NCBI GenBank assembly: GCA_028565635.1 | Contig: JAOXYB010050480.1 | Span: 1 to 11,762 of the forward strand | DNA from: Phoronis ovalis | Lineage: Eukaryota > Phoronida > Phoronidae | Direction of reading: 5' to 3' | Length of the DNA stretch: 11,762 bases | Shown: positions 8,196-11,762 of the stretch, in pieces | Position numbering within the stretch: position 1 is the stretch's first letter | Layout: each line of letters starts with the position of its first letter | Translations under genes and position numbers: made by a program | Notes under the pieces: model-generated | Database searches by the model: none | What the model was told of the DNA's origin: nothing | Seen by the model: only the letters and a program-made list of their open reading frames with translations

Positions 8196-9227
8196 TCAAT
8201 ATTCCTACTGGGGTGTGTTTGTTTTATGTATTGTGTATGTTTTGCTGAGCTATACTAACTAAACACAGATACAGATACACCCCATCATAAAGTGTATAGC
8301 CACATAGACAGTAAAACTTTTCATTAAAAAAAAACCTGTGTCGATGAAACTACGGAGACTATAGGTACTACCACATAACATACTTTCTGCCATACTGTAT
8401 GGACTACAGAAACATGAAGGAAAAATCATTTGAACATCAAATCTGGTATATTCAAAATTAGGAATCGACGTTTTCCATTTTCTGACTAGAACAAATTTTA
8501 TTTCATTTTGTAATTGTTATCAGCTTCAACAGTTCCATATGTCATTTCAAATGGTTACCTTAGACTTCTTCTATAGTTCTACATATCATTTAGACACCTG
8601 TTGAAGTATTAACAACTTATTTTTACACTGTATTACAGCGAAGCGCTCGGTACAAACAATCGTTAAGTAATTTATCTTGACAAATATGTTATCGCAAAAC
8701 GAACAACGCAAATACAGTCACGACACACACAGCTGACCTAATAAATGGTATACTGTAACAATGATAAAACAATAAAAGTATCAAGATATTGATGGTTTAT
8801 TCATTACTCGGTTATTCTAGAATTAAATAGACCATACAGTGGAACAGCCAGATAGATGCAGTAAGGCAGGATCACAGTCCAGTGTATCTAAACTGACAAC
8901 AATCATATAATATGTAGGCATTTATTTTAATTAACAGCACACCGTGTACAAATAATAACAAGTAAAAAAACTTTACTGGAATATAAGTACTTATAATGTG
9001 AATATATTAATGTTTACTGTTAAAACAATATGACACCTTCCGTTATATTTTCAGACGCGATTTCGTAACGGACACATCATATTCCAAGCATGTCACCACC
9101 TGGTGGTAATAAAAGCGCTGCATATTTTACTATTCTTTCAATTTCTCTTCGTTTGTGTACGGTAGCTTTAGTTCAAAGTTTTTGCATTTATCGGAGTGAT
9201 ATTTTGTATTTTTTTTTCTAATTATAG
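8196..9227. other. AT-rich stretch, no gene recognised
   Basis: Both strands lack frames with protein-like composition. An A9 run lies near 8325. A 44-codon frame begins with ATG at 9090 (MSPPGGNKSA) but soon reads into T-rich DNA and stops. The T-rich tract ending in CTAATTATAG at 9218-9227 looks like a splice acceptor placed exactly at the left edge of the LINE fragment. Confidence 0.45.
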
Positions 9228-9389
9228 ACATCTATCAGGGAGGCCAGACAGAAATTCAGCCCACACGCTTTAGCGGCAAGAAACGCAGGTAAAAACGCAC
9301 ATGTGAACTACGACAAGCTGATTATTGACAATGTAACGTACAAGTACGATTTCGAAAGTGATGAGATTAAAGAAATTTACAGAAAATAG
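9228..9389 (+). pseudogene. LINE ORF1 C-terminal fragment
   Basis: Fifty-three intact codons end in TAG at 9387-9389: TSIREARQKFSPHALAARNA, then GKNAHVNYDKLIIDNVTYKY, then DFESDEIKEIYRK. The pattern (REAR...A..AR..GK.A.V.YDKL.IDN..Y.YD) matches the C-terminal part of L1-type ORF1 proteins, the RNA-binding proteins of non-LTR retrotransposons, as I remember them from invertebrates. Support comes from the downstream endonuclease start at 9390-9503. The frame is closed on the left by TAG at 9225-9227, so the copy is 5'-truncated or rearranged there. The codons show no internal break, which suggests a younger insertion than the inverted repeat. The left edge coincides with an acceptor-like AG, so exonisation is possible but unproven. 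Confidence 0.65.
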
Positions 9390-9503
9390 GAAACTGGCCG
9401 AGGCCCAACAAGTCTTTCTTTTTGCAGCTGGAACATACATGGTTTACAAAACAAGTTCAAGAGACATGACATCATAAAATACTTTAGATGTTTTGATATT
9501 ATA
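9390..9503 (+). pseudogene. LINE ORF2 N-terminus, endonuclease start, truncated
   Basis: This frame continues directly after the ORF1 stop, in the same frame, and reads ETGRGPTSLSFCSWNIHGLQ then NKFKRHDIIKYFRCFDII before TAA at 9504-9506. SWNIHGL-NK followed by a hydrophobic-aspartate FDII block is the typical first strand of the apurinic-like (EEP family) endonuclease of LINE ORF2 proteins, where the Asn contributes to the metal site. The catalytic Glu and His motifs and the reverse transcriptase are absent, so the element is cut off here. No ATG occurs between the ORF1 stop and the SWN motif. The intact element may have used readthrough or reinitiation, or this copy may have lost its start. 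Confidence 0.7.
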
Positions 9504-9506
9504 TAA

Positions 9507-9831
9507 AATGTAAGAAACCCACTCAAAAGAAAGCCCACAATTTCAAAAAAACTAGCAAGATAATATATGTATCGATTCCAGTAGCTCTCACAAAATGCTA
9601 AGCGAGCACTATACCGTTTGTGTTAAAATGCTCTTATACTTGTGAAAAAGTCTGACTAATTTTAACTCAAAATGCAAGGACCTGCACATTGGGTCAACAT
9701 TTGAGTGATCGGTATCCAGACTATATCTAATGAGATTTAAAAGAGAAATGGAAAAGTCTACTTATGCATCAAACAAATTCAAGGTAGTATTTTGTTAGAG
9801 GCAACATGAACTTACTACACGAGCAAGCTCG
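9507..9831. other. Sequence between LINE fragment and TIR elements, nothing recognised
   Basis: The next codons after the LINE stop do not resume endonuclease sequence in any frame that I can see. The stretch is AT-rich with no repeats or splice-bounded open frames. The minus-strand frame at 9769-9984 overlaps repeat ends and has no protein-like character. Confidence 0.4.
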
Positions 9832-9853
9832 CGAAAAACCATGAGTACCCCCC
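9832..9853 (+). repeat. Solo terminal repeat of the 10042-10423 element family
   Basis: CGAAAAACCATGAGTACCCC matches the right end of the neighbouring element (CAAAAAACCTTGAGTACCCC at 10403-10422) at nearly every base. It has the same orientation but no matching left end within reach. It is either the remnant right end of a second, deleted copy or a rearranged part of the first. A weaker similarity (GTGATAGCC/GTGATGGCT and ATATATAG/TATATATC) may continue to the right of both ends, which would mean the repeat unit extends beyond the TIR. Confidence 0.5.
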
Positions 9854-10041
9854 GAGGCGTACATATAGTGACATGGTGATAGCCGATAAGTATAGAATAT
9901 ATAGTGTCTCGGCCGAATACCCACCTGAAAACTGTTGTTTCGGCAATGAACTAGTGCTTCTGTTAATATGGTGTATTTTAACATGATCGGGATGTATGCC
10001 CGAACTAGAGCAGTGCAGATAGTTTTAGCAGTCGGATACCC

Positions 10042-10423
10042 GGGGGTACTGAAGGTATTTTTGGTGGGGGTGTGCAGCCCAGTTGAAAATTTTGGATTTG
10101 GATTGTATACTTCTTACTGTATTTTTTTGGATTGCTACAGTAAAGAAATTCAAAAATGTGGATTGCTACTAGCTGTTTACCGCAAATAATTTGGATTAAA
10201 TTTAGGTTTGTATCCATAAAACGATTTTTGGAATTTGGTTTGTATCAGTCAGTCGTAAAAATGGATTGCTACTCAAATATTTTAAAAAATTGGATTGCTA
10301 CCCTTATATTTCACAAAATTTGGATTGCTACCCTTATATTTCAAAAAATTTGGATTGGGTTTGCTACCGCAAGCTAAAATTTTGGTTTGGGTTCCCCGTA
10401 TTCAAAAAACCTTGAGTACCCCG
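10042..10423 (+). mobile_element. Small TIR element (MITE-like), about 380 bp
   Basis: The left end GGGGTACTGAAGGTATTTTTG (10043-10063) and the reverse complement of the right end, GGGGTACTCAAGGTTTTTTG (10422-10403), agree at 18 positions with two substitutions and one indel. These form terminal inverted repeats of about 20 bp around a non-coding interior made of 30-bp tandem repeats. G-rich ends stand out against the AT-rich surroundings. No transposase is encoded, so it would be a non-autonomous element. A clear target-site duplication is not visible: TCGGAT (10032) and TCAGAT (10430) flank it imperfectly, and GATGTATGCCC occurs at 9991-10001 and 10433-10443 but is offset on the left. An alternative is a degenerate repeat whose ends are inverted by chance. 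The second copy of the end at 9832-9853 argues against chance. Confidence 0.55.
10091..10410 (+). repeat. 30-bp tandem repeat array (minisatellite) inside the TIR element
   Basis: About ten units of near 30 bp are present. The core is TTGGATTGCTACCCTTATAT followed by TTCAAAAAA. The best units are at 10261-10290, 10291-10320 and 10321-10350, in exact 30-bp register. Units at 10351-10380 and 10381-10410 stay in register but change to TTGGATTGGGTTTGCTACCG and TTTGGTTTGGGTTCCCC, the last merging into the right TIR. Left-hand units (10091, 10126, 10158, 10191, 10230) are more diverged and of slightly variable length, some carrying TTGGTTTGTATC. Because 30 is divisible by three, the array gives spurious open frames (10156-10377 plus, 10005-10217 minus) with repeated WIATLIF-like peptides. 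Confidence 0.85.
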
Positions 10424-10430
10424 CTGGGGT

Positions 10431-11762
10431 CAGATGTATGCCCTAAAATCAATAAGTGATGGCTAATCTCGGTGGCCTATATATATCTACTGAGGTTGAA
10501 GCGCGCGCATCTTTATATTGTGAGAGGGGTAAAACTGAATTTTGTACGTCAGTATTTTTATATATAAACACCAGCCGATACCTGTAAGATTACGGGCAAT
10601 AATGAGGCTTACATAAAATTTAAAGATAAGATTGAAAAGGGTCAAATAGGATATACACTTCTTATTTGTTGCAAAAAGTTATCATTAATGCGAGATGTTT
10701 TCAAAAAATGTTCTTGATTCTTAAATCATTGAATTTGTGACACTATTCTCGAAAACAAATTAATTAAATCTACATACAAATGTATTGTTTTGTTATGTAC
10801 ATAACAATACAGAAATAATCATATTTCATGAAATTTAAAAGAATACCAATCGGTCACTACCCCCTATTTCTCTCCTCAACAGATATTTCTAACGTCATTT
10901 TATCGTATCACCAAGCAATATTTTGTATTTACGGGAGAGCATAACTCGGAAACCTACTGTAAAACAAAGCCGTGAGTACGTTCAGAATATATATTGTCAA
11001 TCAGGCAGTCTGATCTGTGTAATCAGATTAAATCCTGCCTGCAGATTATCAATAGAAAGATATAGACAATGAAAATATTAAAGTTAACATAACATTTATT
11101 TTTTTAACTAACTGCCAGTGGCAAACCTTTGCCATGGCCTTGTATAAAGTTCGTTGACAACAATTACAAAACTTACTGACTTTATTTTAATACATTTCAA
11201 TTTAAATTTTGCTTTGGTAATTGTCAAAAACCGATACCACGCTATCTTGTTATACAATTAGAGAGTTTGTGTGTATAATGATTACGTATAATCCCGTATA
11301 ATGTATTCTGAACTATAGGAGATACTCCACAGGAGACAGGTACGTCGCGCTCCTTGTATTCGTGTTGCATATTTCTTTTCTTAAAATATTTCAATCGCAC
11401 TAAATTCGAGTGCTAGCAGGTAACTGCGTTAATAAGCCAAACCTGATTAGTGACAGTAAAAGATACGATCCAACTTTAATTGCCAAATATTTTTCAGTGC
11501 AAACAATAGAAACGACTTAATTTCTAATAAGTCTCATGTCAGGAGTAGCAAAACGGACCCTGGAGATATAGTTAAAAATTAGTGTAATGTTATTTTGACT
11601 AAAATAGTATCGTTTCAAATTATATAAACAGATATAAAGTATTAGGTACAGACAGTTTCTTGCGGTCCATAAACATTGTAGTATATATTGTGTAACAAAC
11701 GAAATAGTTAGTTTAATTTCTTTTCGTAGTTTTTACACCTGTGTATCTATATGGATTTTTAT
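10431..11762. other. AT-rich stretch, no gene recognised
   Basis: No exon, RNA gene or mobile-element protein is recognisable on either strand. Local structures seen are a 31-bp hairpin at 10781-10811 (separate entry), a hairpin at 11002-11041 (CAGGCAG with CTGCCTG outside, TCTGAT with ATCAGA inside), and a GGCAAACCTTTGCC inverted repeat near 11118. Donor-like AG|GTACGT (near 11340) and AG|GTAACT (near 11420) sites have no open frame beside them. Confidence 0.45.
10781..10811. repeat. Perfect hairpin and nested palindrome
   Basis: TGTATTGTT (10781-10789) is the exact reverse complement of AACAATACA (10803-10811), giving a 9-bp stem around a 13-base loop. Overlapping it, TTGTTATGTACATAACAA (10790-10807) is a perfect 18-bp palindrome, so two mutually exclusive cruciform pairings are possible. 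The sequence is AT-rich, no terminator-like or transposon context is evident, and no function is assigned. Confidence 0.6.

Noticed and set aside
9026-9041. 16-bp word CAATATGACACCTTCC shared with 2743-2758
   Set aside because: There is no extended similarity around either site. A single shared 16-mer in AT-rich DNA is weak evidence.
9228-9290. Possible host exon in an alternative frame (DIYQGGQTEIQPTRFSGKKR) joined to an ATG at 9090
   Set aside because: The other frame matches LINE ORF1 and continues into a LINE endonuclease start, which explains the sequence better. Kept only as a low-interest exonisation note.
10156-10377. 73-codon open frame with WIATLIF-type repeated peptide
   Set aside because: This is an artefact of a 30-bp tandem repeat whose length is a multiple of three. 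The overlapping frames at 9968-10189 and 10005-10217 are of the same kind.
11002-11041. Hairpin considered as a structured RNA or tRNA-like gene
   Set aside because: The stems are 6-7 bp and interrupted, with no tRNA boxes, promoter elements or conserved loops.

Overview
This window looks like non-coding-rich nuclear DNA from an animal, most likely a marine invertebrate and probably a bivalve or related mollusc. The sequence is strongly AT-rich and no long ORF is open. Genes appear as short exons with GT/AG borders. Diverged repeats, a LINE relic and a small terminal-inverted-repeat (TIR) element fill much of the rest. The animal assignment rests on a spliced death-effector-domain (DED) reading frame and on the retroelement types. 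The mollusc assignment is inference from the overall look.

Layout. 1-740 holds a diverged direct repeat. 1216-2600 holds two sets of roughly 300-bp tandem modules. 2051-4592 is a large, old inverted repeat with arms of about 1.1 kb and a loop of about 0.3 kb. Each arm carries the decayed 3' part of the same coding sequence followed by the same non-coding tail, so two copies of one repetitive unit sit head to head and read outward. 4701-5759 (minus strand) holds two exons of a real-looking gene whose product contains a DED. The exons join in phase across a 740-bp intron. 5770-9227 is promoter, first-intron or intergenic sequence, with one tandem duplication at 7866-8195. 9228-9503 is a fragment of a non-LTR retrotransposon spanning the ORF1/ORF2 junction. 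9832-10423 holds a TIR element of about 380 bp built almost wholly of 30-bp tandem repeats, plus a solo end of the same family. 10431-11762 has no recognisable gene.

The only candidate host gene is the DED gene. DED proteins (FADD, caspase-8/10, cFLIP and relatives) act as adaptors in death-receptor and innate-immune signalling through homotypic DED contacts. Only the DED is visible here. The rest of the gene, such as a death domain or caspase domain, would lie below position 4690 or outside the window. If transcription continues to further 3' exons it must cross the large inverted repeat, giving an RNA able to fold back on itself. Everything else is mobile-element debris or featureless AT-rich DNA. 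I found no RNA genes, CRISPR arrays or bacterial-type operons.
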